NCBI GenBank assembly: GCA_910585735.1
Contig: CAJUEU010000031.1
Span: 1 to 21,741 of the forward strand
DNA from: an uncultured Oscillospiraceae bacterium
GTDB lineage: Bacteria; Bacillota; Clostridia; Oscillospirales; Oscillospiraceae
DNA: 21,741 bases
Reading direction: 5' to 3'
The translations under genes and the position numbers were made by a program. The notes under the pieces were generated by a model. That model saw only the letters and a list, made by a program, of their open reading frames with translations. It was not told where the DNA came from and did no database searches. Of the stretch, positions 1 to 6,038 are shown one piece after another; the first letter of the stretch is position 1, and each line of letters starts with the position of its first letter.

Positions 1-347
1 CCGGCAATGTAGTTCATAATGTTGCCGCCCAGCTTTTTCAGGGTCAGCTTCTCCTTGGGGCCGTCCAGATTCTCGTTGATGGCCTCGTGGGTCTCCAGGC
101 CGGTGATGGCGCAGAACTCGTTATAGACCTTGGGCACGTTCTGGCCGATGATGACCTGGAACTGGCCGCCGGCCTTGACCACGCCGACTACGCCGTTGAT
201 GTTCTTGACGGCCTCCTCGTTGGGAAGGCCCATGTCCTTCAGGTTCAGGCGGAGCCGGGTCATGCAGTGGGTGGCCGAGGTGACGTTGTCCTTGCCGCCC
301 ACGGCTTCCAGGACCTCCTGGGCAATTTTCTTGTTGTCAACTGCCAT
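1..347 (-). CDS. PTS transporter EIIBC component, beta-glucoside/sucrose family (partial, cut by the window edge)
   Basis: The reading frame starts at ATG 347 and runs off the left edge, so about 115 N-terminal residues are visible. They form a PTS EIIB domain of the glucose/beta-glucoside superfamily: the phosphocysteine motif HCMTRLRL has its Cys at residue 28, followed by the usual GVVGVVKAGGQFQVIIG stretch. The protein would take phosphate from an EIIA and pass it to a sugar entering through a membrane EIIC domain that lies outside the window. A GAGAGG-type ribosome binding site sits about 9 nt before the ATG. It lies 72 nt downstream of the antiterminator gene on the same strand, with no RAT element or clear terminator between, so the two are probably one operon controlled by the upstream RAT leader. 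The B-C order is that of BglP/TreP/MurP. The substrate cannot be told from this fragment, nor whether a IIA domain is fused at the C-terminus. Confidence 0.88.
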   Translation of the reverse strand, partial: MAVDNKKIAQEVLEAVGGKDNVTSATHCMTRLRLNLKDMGLPNEEAVKNINGVVGVVKAGGQFQVIIGQNVPKVYNEFCAITGLETHEAINENLDGPKEKLTLKKLGGNIMNYIA

Positions 348-419
348 GATAAAATACCTCTCTTCTTTGATTTGGTTTTTATGCTGACAGCGGGGCGCCT
401 CCGCCGTTTACATACTTGC

Positions 420-1250
420 TTACAGGCCTTCTTTGGCCAGGATGCGGTTCACATGGAGAATGAGGTAGAGCTTTTCCTCCTCGGAAAGGGTGCAGTACCA
501 GGTTTTTTCGATGTGCTCCGCGATCTCCTCCACACAGGCGGCGATGGCGGGGAACTCCTCCCGCAGGTCCTTGTACATCCGAAGGTTGTCGCTGTCGATG
601 GCGGTTTTCTGCCGGAGCCGCTGGAAGAGATACTGGATGTGGGTGGCATAGCGGGTAAAGTTGAAGGACTCCCGGTCCACCATCACGTGAAAATGATCCT
701 CCACGATCTCGGTGACCTCCTCCAGCATCTGGGAGAAATCGGCCTGGGGGTCGGGCCGATCAGAGGGGGTCTTTTTGGCGTTGATGAGGTTCATGGCGAT
801 GCCCACCGCCTCATCGTTAGCAAGGCCCACCTGGAACTCATTCCGGGCCTTGTCCACGGCGTACTTGCCGATCTTATACTCCAGGGGATAGAGCTGCTTC
901 ACATCGTAGGCCAGGGGCATCTTCACCCGGATGTTCTTCCGCACCCGCTCTAAGGCAAAATTCAGATGGTCGGCCAGCAGGAGCACCGCGTTGGGGGACA
1001 GCTCGTAGGAGAGCTCCCCGATGGCGATGTCCACGATCCTGGCGGCAAACATGACCACCTCCACAGGCAGGTCGTTCATCACGTTGATGCCGCCCTCGTC
1101 CAGATCATAGAAGGTCCGCTCCACCTCAGAGAGCTTCAGCTCCCGGGGAATGTCCCCGAAGCCCAGGCCCTTCCCCAGGGCGATAGCCTCCCGGCCTGTG
1201 CTGTCCATGCAAACCACAGCGTTGTTGTTCAGTCTTCTGATGGCGCGCAA
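420..1250 (-). CDS. BglG/LicT-family transcriptional antiterminator with two PRD domains
   Basis: A 276-residue RNA-binding antiterminator, the usual length for LicT/BglG. Residues 1-55 are the CAT RNA-binding domain (RRLNNNAVV, then GKGLGFG). PRD1 covers about 65-170 and PRD2 about 171-276. By spacing against LicT (H100, H159, H207, H269), the regulatory positions are H95, N154, H204 and H266, so the second PRD1 histidine is replaced by asparagine (codon AAC at 789-791). In the family, EII-dependent phosphorylation of PRD1 inactivates the protein and HPr-dependent phosphorylation of PRD2 activates it. The TTG start at 1250 is the first start-like codon after an in-frame TGA, and the ribosome binding site is only fair. 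Its own leader carries two RAT elements and a terminator, so it should be autoregulated together with the downstream PTS gene. The family call is very sure; the sugar is unknown. Confidence 0.93.
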   Translation of the reverse strand: MRAIRRLNNNAVVCMDSTGREAIALGKGLGFGDIPRELKLSEVERTFYDLDEGGINVMNDLPVEVVMFAARIVDIAIGELSYELSPNAVLLLADHLNFALERVRKNIRVKMPLAYDVKQLYPLEYKIGKYAVDKARNEFQVGLANDEAVGIAMNLINAKKTPSDRPDPQADFSQMLEEVTEIVEDHFHVMVDRESFNFTRYATHIQYLFQRLRQKTAIDSDNLRMYKDLREEFPAIAACVEEIAEHIEKTWYCTLSEEEKLYLILHVNRILAKEGL

Positions 1251-1297
1251 GGGTCCTCACACCTTTCTCTTTCTGCTCCTTGGGGCATTTTTCCAAT

Positions 1298-1359
1298 AAA
1301 AAACTCCCCAAAGGCTGCACGACAACAGAAACTGTCGCCATGGTCATGCCTCCAGAGAG
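1298..1359 (-). terminator. Intrinsic terminator in the antiterminator-gene leader, overlapping RAT2
   Basis: On the minus strand CTCTCTGGAGGC (1359-1348) pairs with GCCTTTGGGGAG (1315-1304) as a 12-bp stem with four G-U pairs. The stem encloses an inner hairpin built on GGCGACA/TGTTGTC and is followed directly by TTTTTT (1303-1298). The 5' arm lies inside RAT2 (1342-1368), so folding of the RAT and of the terminator exclude each other, as in bgl/lic/sac leaders. Confidence 0.85.
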
Positions 1360-1368
1360 TAACATTCC
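1342..1368 (-). promoter_or_regulatory. RAT2: ribonucleic antiterminator element overlapping the terminator
   Basis: A 27-nt element on the minus strand beginning GGAATGTTAC and ending GGCATGACC, with a short CTC/GAG apical stem. It matches the known RAT layout (GGATTGTTAC ... GCAAAACC) with changes in the 3' arm. Its 3' half is also the 5' arm of the terminator. Binding of the downstream-encoded BglG-type protein should stabilise it and allow read-through. Confidence 0.83.
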
Positions 1369-1398
1369 AAAATACGAGTTTTGGTTAATTTTATGTGC

Positions 1399-1426
1399 GG
1401 TCATGCCCGCAAAGCGGTAACATTCC
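1399..1426 (-). promoter_or_regulatory. RAT1: upstream ribonucleic antiterminator element
   Basis: A 28-nt element whose flanks are identical to those of RAT2 (GGAATGTTAC and GGCATGACC on the minus strand) but whose apical stem differs (CCGC/GCGG). It lies 30 nt upstream of RAT2. No separate poly-U terminator follows it; only a weak 5-bp alternative stem (1396-1411) competes with its 3' arm. It may be a second binding site for the antiterminator dimer. Confidence 0.75.
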
Positions 1427-1441
1427 GAAATTTACAGTATA

Positions 1442-1470
1442 AGTATAATGAATCCAGGTGTCGTTGTCAA
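1442..1470 (-). promoter_or_regulatory. Sigma-A type promoter of the antiterminator/PTS operon
   Basis: On the minus strand TTGACA (1470-1465) and TATACT (1447-1442) are separated by exactly 17 nt. Transcription should start near 1435, about 9 nt before RAT1, which gives a leader of roughly 185 nt containing both RATs and the terminator. Confidence 0.85.
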
Positions 1471-1501
1471 TGCGGCAAACTATACAAATATAGGGGTTTT
1501 G

Positions 1502-1543
1502 TTTTGTGCATCGTGCACAAAACACCATTCCCCGGGAATGGTG
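1502..1543 (-). terminator. Two adjacent hairpins after the RpiR-family gene, probable terminator
   Basis: CACCATTCCC/GGGAATGGTG (1523-1543, 10-bp arms, tight loop) lies 23 nt past the stop codon at 1567. On the minus strand it is followed by TTTT and at once by a second inverted repeat, TTTTGTGCA-CGA-TGCACAAAA (1522-1502). The U tract is short, so termination is plausible but not certain. The second palindrome could also be a binding site upstream of the antiterminator promoter at 1442-1470. Confidence 0.55.
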
Positions 1544-1566
1544 CGGGGAACACCCTCCGCCCGGGC

Positions 1567-2445
1567 TTATCTGCCACCCTCTCCCCCGCTCTTCTCCTTA
1601 AGGATATGCGTGATCACAAACCGCTTCATACAATAGTCGTACTCGGCGTTGACATAGGCGGCATAAAGAATATCCACCACATTGAGCTGTGCCATTCGGG
1701 AAGAAAGAGCCCCAATGCGAAAGGTAAACTCATTGGTGGCGGTATAAAGGCAGTGGTTGGCCAGCTTCGCCACCGGGGAGGGCACGGAGCGGGTGACCGC
1801 GATCCGGGGACAGCCATTTTCCCGCAGGGCCTCCATGCACTCGATCATCTCCTTGGTCTGGCCCGAGTAGGAAAAAATGATCGCCACATCCTCCCGCGTA
1901 GCGTTTCTGGCCTGAAGGAGCTGGGAGTGCCAATCATCGTTGAGGACACAGGGCTTGTCCACCCGGAGAAACTTCAGGTAGGCGTCCCGGGCCACGCAGA
2001 GGGAGGCACCGATGCCGAAAAGAAGTACGGTACGGGCATGGCGGAGCAGCTCCACACAGGTCCCTACCTCCTTCTCCTCCAGCAGGTAGCGGGTATCCTT
2101 CAAGCATTGAATGTTTCGCTGGGTGATACTGTCCAGGATCTGGGCCACGGTGGCGGTACCGTCCAGCTCTGTCTCCTCGTGAGCGCCGGCCTCCCCCAGG
2201 TTGTGTACGTCCAGCAGCAGCTCCTGGCGGAATTCCCGGTACCCGGCAAAGCCCACAGTCCGGCACATCCGCACCACACTGGAGGGAGAAGAGAAGGTCT
2301 TTTCCGCCAGCTCCCGGACGGTGAGATGAGCACATTCCTCCGGATTTTCACAAATATATTTGGCCACGGCGGCTTCAGCGGTGGACATGGATTCCTGATT
2401 TTCCCGCAGGAGCAATAGTACATTTTTCACAGTTTTCCACTCCAT
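1567..2445 (-). CDS. RpiR-family transcriptional regulator, MurR-like (HTH + SIS)
   Basis: A 292-residue protein with an N-terminal RpiR-type helix-turn-helix (about 1-80; ELAEKTFSSPSSVVRMCRTVGF) and a C-terminal SIS sugar-phosphate-binding domain (about 125-265; IIFSYSGQTKEMIECM). It is divergent from murQ with a shared 146-bp intergenic region, the arrangement of murR-murQ in E. coli, where MurR represses and MurNAc-6-P induces. By position it should control the MurNAc operon, but SIS regulators of other sugar phosphates look alike. The ATG at 2445 has almost no Shine-Dalgarno. A GTG at 2430 (residue 6) has GGAG 9 nt upstream and places the HTH at the usual distance from the N-terminus, so it may be the true start. 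A possible -10 box, TACAAT, lies at 2500-2495 on its strand. Confidence 0.9.
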   Translation of the reverse strand: MEWKTVKNVLLLLRENQESMSTAEAAVAKYICENPEECAHLTVRELAEKTFSSPSSVVRMCRTVGFAGYREFRQELLLDVHNLGEAGAHEETELDGTATVAQILDSITQRNIQCLKDTRYLLEEKEVGTCVELLRHARTVLLFGIGASLCVARDAYLKFLRVDKPCVLNDDWHSQLLQARNATREDVAIIFSYSGQTKEMIECMEALRENGCPRIAVTRSVPSPVAKLANHCLYTATNEFTFRIGALSSRMAQLNVVDILYAAYVNAEYDYCMKRFVITHILKEKSGGEGGR

Positions 2446-2447
2446 CC

Positions 2448-2460
2448 CGAAACAGTTTCG
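2448..2460. promoter_or_regulatory. Palindrome just upstream of the RpiR-family gene
   Basis: CGAAAC-A-GTTTCG is a perfect 6-bp inverted repeat with a 1-nt centre. It lies between the putative -10 box of the regulator gene (2495-2500) and its start codon, a place suited to autoregulation. Its use as an operator is an inference. Confidence 0.4.
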
Positions 2461-2519
2461 TTGTTTTTAACCAAATGCGTCCTCTATACGAAATATTGTA
2501 CCACACTTTCCAGAATTTG

Positions 2520-2548
2520 TTGACAACTTTTTTCAAAAAGTTTAGGAT
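2520..2548 (+). promoter_or_regulatory. murQ promoter with a palindrome in the spacer (probable MurR-type operator)
   Basis: TTGACA at 2520-2525 and TAGGAT at 2543-2548 are separated by 17 nt. The spacer region holds the inverted repeat AACTTTTT-TC-AAAAAGTT (2525-2542, 8-bp arms), overlapping the end of the -35 box and reaching the -10 box. A repressor bound there would block RNA polymerase. The assignment to the adjacent RpiR-family regulator rests on position. Confidence 0.65.
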
Positions 2549-2591
2549 ACACTTGAAAAGTAAAATCTTTTATGGAAAGCTGGGAGTGTTT

Positions 2592-3497
2592 ATGGATCTA
2601 AGCCGTATGACCACCGAGCGCAGAAATCAAGCCACCCTGGACCTGGACACCATGACAGCCCTGGAGATCGCCACCGTCATGAACCGGGAGGACCGAAATG
2701 TTCCCCTGGCCATTGAAAAGGCTCTGCCCCAAATTGCCGCCGCCATTGAGGCGGTGGAGGCGGCTTTCCTGCAGGGCGGACGGCTCTTCTACACCGGCGC
2801 GGGCACCAGCGGACGGCTGGGGGTGCTGGACGCCTCGGAGTGCCCTCCCACCTTCGGCGTCCCGGGAGAGATGGTGGTGGGCCTTATCGCCGGGGGCGAC
2901 AGGGCCCTCCGCTTCCCCATCGAGGGGGCTGAGGATGACGGAGAGCAGGGTAAAAAGGACCTGGAGGCCCATGGGCTCCGCGAGAAGGATGTGCTGGTGG
3001 GCATTGCCGCCTCAGGCCGCACCCCCTACGTCATCGGGGGGCTGGAATACGCCAACTCCCTGGGCTGCAAGACGGTATCCATCGCCTGCAACAGGGAGAG
3101 CGCCGTGGGCAAGGTGGCAAAGATCTCCATCGAGGTGGAGGTGGGCCCCGAGGTGCTCACCGGCTCTACAAGGCTCAAATCAGGCACTGCCCAGAAGCTC
3201 ATTCTCAACATGATCTCCACCGGGGCCATGGTCCGCATCGGCAAGGCCTATCAAAACCTGATGGTGGATGTGGTCCAGAGCAACGAAAAGCTCCAGGTCC
3301 GGGCGGAGAATATCGTCATGGAGGCTGCCGGAGTGGAGCGTGAAAAGGCCCGGGAGACCATCGACGCCGCCGACGGCAGGGTGAAGCTGGCCATCGTCAT
3401 GCTTCTCACAGGCCGGGACGCCGGAGAGGCCCAGGCCCTTCTGGAAAAGAGCGGCGGCCACGTCCGCCAGGCCATCGGCCAGCAGGCCGGGGCATAA
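2592..3497 (+). CDS. murQ: N-acetylmuramic acid 6-phosphate etherase
   Basis: MurQ cleaves the D-lactyl ether of MurNAc-6-phosphate to give GlcNAc-6-phosphate and D-lactate in the cytoplasm. The 301-residue product has the family SIS fold with TGAGTSGRLGVLDASECPPT and IEGAEDDGEQG. E83 and E114 fall at the same numbers as the catalytic pair of E. coli MurQ. The start at 2592 is chosen because GGGAG lies 5 nt upstream and the protein then begins MDLSRMTTERRN as in the family. The frame is open 39 codons further up, but that stretch is promoter DNA. It is the first gene of murQ - MurP-type PTS - PHP gene. Its product feeds directly into NagA and NagB, encoded about 13 kb away on the same strand. 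Confidence 0.97.
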   Translation: MDLSRMTTERRNQATLDLDTMTALEIATVMNREDRNVPLAIEKALPQIAAAIEAVEAAFLQGGRLFYTGAGTSGRLGVLDASECPPTFGVPGEMVVGLIAGGDRALRFPIEGAEDDGEQGKKDLEAHGLREKDVLVGIAASGRTPYVIGGLEYANSLGCKTVSIACNRESAVGKVAKISIEVEVGPEVLTGSTRLKSGTAQKLILNMISTGAMVRIGKAYQNLMVDVVQSNEKLQVRAENIVMEAAGVEREKARETIDAADGRVKLAIVMLLTGRDAGEAQALLEKSGGHVRQAIGQQAGA

Positions 3498-3559
3498 TGT
3501 AGGTTGTTCTATGCAACAACATTGTTCCTATAAACAAGAGCAGAAAAGGAGTGTGCAGC

Positions 3560-4987
3560 ATGAAAAACGCAGATCTGGCAAAACGGCTCGTAGAACTTTT
3601 GGGCGGCAAAGAAAACATTGTGGACGCTGAGAACTGCATGACACGCCTCCGTGTCACCATCAAGGACCGCAGCAAGGTCCGGGGTGAGGACATCAAAAAC
3701 ACTGAGGACGTCATGGCCTTTATGGACACCGACGAGCACTATGTGCAGATCGTCCTGGGCCCCGGAAAGGTCCGTGACGTGATGGCCGAGTGCAAGGCCA
3801 TGGGCATCTCCGAAAAAACGGGCGCCGGAGCCACTGGGGACTGGCAGGCCAACAAGGCTGCCGTTCAGGGCAGGCAGAACAAGAATGTGGTGAGCAAGCT
3901 GCGGGTCATCGCCGACATCTTTAACCCCATGATCCCCGCCTTTATTGCCGGAGGCATCTGCAACGGCTTTGGACGGGTCATCAAGATCCTGATGGCCAAC
4001 GGCACCATCCCCACCAATACCTTCACCACCGTGTCCTACAACCTCATCGCCCTCATTGGCGTAGCCTTCCTGAGCTATTTGGCCATCTTCACCGGCGTGA
4101 ACGCTGCCAAGCAGTTCGGCGTGAGCCCCATGCTGGGCGGCATGATCGGTACCGCCTCCACCAACGCGGCTATCTCCACCATTGCCACCACGTTGGGATG
4201 GGTCAATGAAGAGGTCGCCGCCAAGTCCATTCTGGCCCCCAACGCCGGCGGCATTATCGGTGTGGTGGTGGGTGTCTGGGTCCTGGCCCAGGTGGAGAAA
4301 CGCATCCATAAGATCATGCCCAGCGCTCTGGACATCACCTTTACCCCGCTGCTGAGTATGCTGATCGTCATGCCCATCTTTGTATTGATGGTCATGCCCG
4401 TCACCGGCATTATCTCTGTCGCCATCTCCAATTTCCTGAATATGTTCATCATGTCCGACAATATTGTGGTCTCTATTATCACCGGCTACCTGATGGCCGC
4501 ATTGTTCCTGCCCCTGGTGCTCTTCGGACTCCACCGGGGACTCACTCCCCTCTACACCCTGCAGATCGAAGCCTACGGCGGAACCAGCCTCTTCCCCGCC
4601 GTGGCACAGGCCGGCGCCGGACAGGTGGGCGCCGCTTTGGCCCTGTGGCTCAAGGCCAGACGGGTGGGCAATGACCGGCTTCGGAACGTGATCGCGGGCG
4701 GCCTGCCCGCCGGCATCCTTGGCATCGGCGAGCCTCTCATCTACGGTGTCACCCTGCCCATGATGAAGCCCTTCATCACCGCCGGGTTAGGCGCCGGCTT
4801 CGGCGGCGCCTATGTCATGGCAATGCATGTCATGACCGCCTCCACCAGCCCCTCGGGCATTCTGGCGGTCACCCATACTCTGCCCGAGTATATGCTTCAC
4901 TACGTGATCGGTATTTTGATCTCCTATGTGGCGGGCGCTATCATCACCTACTTCGCCATCTCAGATGACGAAGTGCGGGCCGCCTGA
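3560..4987 (+). CDS. murP: PTS EIIBC component, MurP-type (N-acetylmuramic acid uptake)
   Basis: A 475-residue membrane permease. Residues 1-85 are EIIB with the phosphorylated Cys26 in ENCMTRLRV. A linker leads to an EIIC domain from about residue 115 with many hydrophobic segments and the conserved ILGIGEPLIYGVTLP loop. It would import MurNAc and phosphorylate it to MurNAc-6-P, the MurQ substrate. There is no IIA domain, as in E. coli MurP, which uses the separate EIIA(Glc); a free EIIA gene lies at 13661. The ATG at 3560 is preferred over the in-frame GTG at 3551 because AAAGGAG (3545-3551) is 8 nt before the ATG and overlaps the GTG. It starts 62 nt after murQ, and the gap holds a small GTTGTT/AACAAC hairpin (3503-3520). 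MurNAc specificity is inferred from the neighbour; a related disaccharide is possible. Confidence 0.85.
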   Translation: MKNADLAKRLVELLGGKENIVDAENCMTRLRVTIKDRSKVRGEDIKNTEDVMAFMDTDEHYVQIVLGPGKVRDVMAECKAMGISEKTGAGATGDWQANKAAVQGRQNKNVVSKLRVIADIFNPMIPAFIAGGICNGFGRVIKILMANGTIPTNTFTTVSYNLIALIGVAFLSYLAIFTGVNAAKQFGVSPMLGGMIGTASTNAAISTIATTLGWVNEEVAAKSILAPNAGGIIGVVVGVWVLAQVEKRIHKIMPSALDITFTPLLSMLIVMPIFVLMVMPVTGIISVAISNFLNMFIMSDNIVVSIITGYLMAALFLPLVLFGLHRGLTPLYTLQIEAYGGTSLFPAVAQAGAGQVGAALALWLKARRVGNDRLRNVIAGGLPAGILGIGEPLIYGVTLPMMKPFITAGLGAGFGGAYVMAMHVMTASTSPSGILAVTHTLPEYMLHYVIGILISYVAGAIITYFAISDDEVRAA

Positions 4988-5000
4988 GTCTGAACCCCAC

Positions 5001-5032
5001 AAAGCGGCGGGAGAGAACCTCCCGCCGCTTTT
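5001..5032 (+). terminator. Strong intrinsic terminator after murP
   Basis: AAAGCGGCGGGAG (5001-5013), loop AGAAC, CTCCCGCCGCTTT (5019-5031), then T and CCCTC. The stem is a perfect 13 bp. The U tract is only TTTT and merges with the stem. It separates murP from the PHP gene 31 nt further on, so the PHP gene may be expressed only by partial read-through. Confidence 0.75.
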
Positions 5033-5062
5033 CCCTCTTCCCTATCCAAAGGAGCTGATCCT

Positions 5063-5962
5063 ATGATCGACATTCACACCCATACCGTCTATTCCGATGG
5101 AGCTGATACACCGGAGGAGCTGCTTCGCCATGCCGCCCAGGCGGGGCTTACCCATCTGTCTATTACCGACCACAACAGCGTAAGCGCCTACCGGGACCCG
5201 GTAATGGACCATTGGCGGGACCTGTTTCCCGGAACGCTTATACGGGGCGTTGAGATCACCTGCATGTATGAGGGGGAGATCGTAGAGGTACTGGGGTACG
5301 GCTATGCTCTGGACAAGCTGGAGGCCCTCCTGCCCCAACTGGTCCTCCCCTTCCGGGAAAAGCAGCTCCGGGAGGCCGAGCTCATTGCCGCTGCTTTTGG
5401 CAGAGCGGGCGTGGTCTACGACAAGGCGAACATCACCTTTGACCCGGACAGGGGCTCCTCCCGGAAAGCATTTTTACAGGAACTGGTCAAAACGCCGGAG
5501 AACCTTCGTCTCTTATCCGATCCCCGCTCGGCGGAGAAGTCCTCGGTCTTTACCCGGCAGGAGATCTACAATCCCGCCTCTCCCCTCTATGTGGACGAGT
5601 CCTCCCTGTATCCCACCCTGAAAGATGGAGCGGAAGCCATCCATGCTTGCGGCGGGATCGCCCTACTGGCCCACCTCTACATCTATGCTCACGCGCCTCA
5701 GTTCCGTGCCCGGCTTCGGTCCATCGTGGATGAGAACGCTCTGGATGGGTTGGAATGCGCCCATTCAGAGTTTACTCTGGAGCAAATGGTAGACCTGGAA
5801 AGCTTCTGCCGGGAGGAGGGACTGTTGATGAGCGGCGGCAGCGACTACCACGGCGCCCGGAAGCCGGACATTGGCCTGGGGACCGGCCGGGGGCAGCTGG
5901 CTGTCCGGGAAAGCTGTCTGGACGCCTGGCCTGAAAGGATCAAAAACACCTTCCTTTCTTAA
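5063..5962 (+). CDS. PHP-domain phosphoesterase
   Basis: A 299-residue protein of the PHP superfamily in the TrpH/YciV branch, the usual length. The metal-binding motifs are in order: HTHTVYSDG (H5, H7, D12), SITDHNSV (D36, H37), GVEITC (E64), ALLAHLYIYAHA near residue 200 and SGGSDYHG near 260. Members hydrolyse phosphomonoesters with a di- or trinuclear metal site; some act on nucleoside 3',5'-bisphosphates or short oligonucleotides. AAAGGAG (5047-5053) lies 9 nt before the ATG. It follows the MurNAc PTS gene past a terminator hairpin and precedes a bidirectional terminator. The sequence does not reveal the substrate. A sugar-phosphate role linked to MurNAc catabolism is possible by position only. 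Confidence 0.85.
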   Translation: MIDIHTHTVYSDGADTPEELLRHAAQAGLTHLSITDHNSVSAYRDPVMDHWRDLFPGTLIRGVEITCMYEGEIVEVLGYGYALDKLEALLPQLVLPFREKQLREAELIAAAFGRAGVVYDKANITFDPDRGSSRKAFLQELVKTPENLRLLSDPRSAEKSSVFTRQEIYNPASPLYVDESSLYPTLKDGAEAIHACGGIALLAHLYIYAHAPQFRARLRSIVDENALDGLECAHSEFTLEQMVDLESFCREEGLLMSGGSDYHGARKPDIGLGTGRGQLAVRESCLDAWPERIKNTFLS

Positions 5963-5971
5963 TTTCGAAAT

Positions 5972-6026
5972 ACAGAAAGCCCCACTGTGGAAATTTCCTC
6001 ACAGCGGGGCTTTCTGTTACTTTTTT
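5972..6026. terminator. Bidirectional terminator between convergent genes
   Basis: ACAGAAAGCCCCACTGTG (5972-5989) pairs with CACAGCGGGGCTTTCTGT (6000-6017): 18 bp with one A/C mismatch that becomes a G-U pair on the minus-strand transcript. On the plus strand TTACTTTTTT follows. It ends the PHP gene and probably also the minus-strand envelope operon. Confidence 0.88.
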
Positions 6027-6038
6027 GGCCGGTCCGGC

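Noticed and set aside
399..412. Catabolite-response-like sequence TGTAAACGGCGGAG on the minus strand between the antiterminator and EIIBC genes
   Set aside because: Only the left half fits the CcpA cre consensus; the right half lacks the matching bases and the site is intragenic to the operon.
2475..2591. N-terminal extension of murQ by 39 codons
   Set aside because: The stretch contains the murQ promoter and palindrome; family members begin at the MDLSRM position, which has its own ribosome binding site.
3509..4534. Minus-strand open frame (341 codons) opposite murP
   Set aside because: Its translation is rich in G, D and H with no recognisable domain, and the opposite strand encodes a clear PTS permease.
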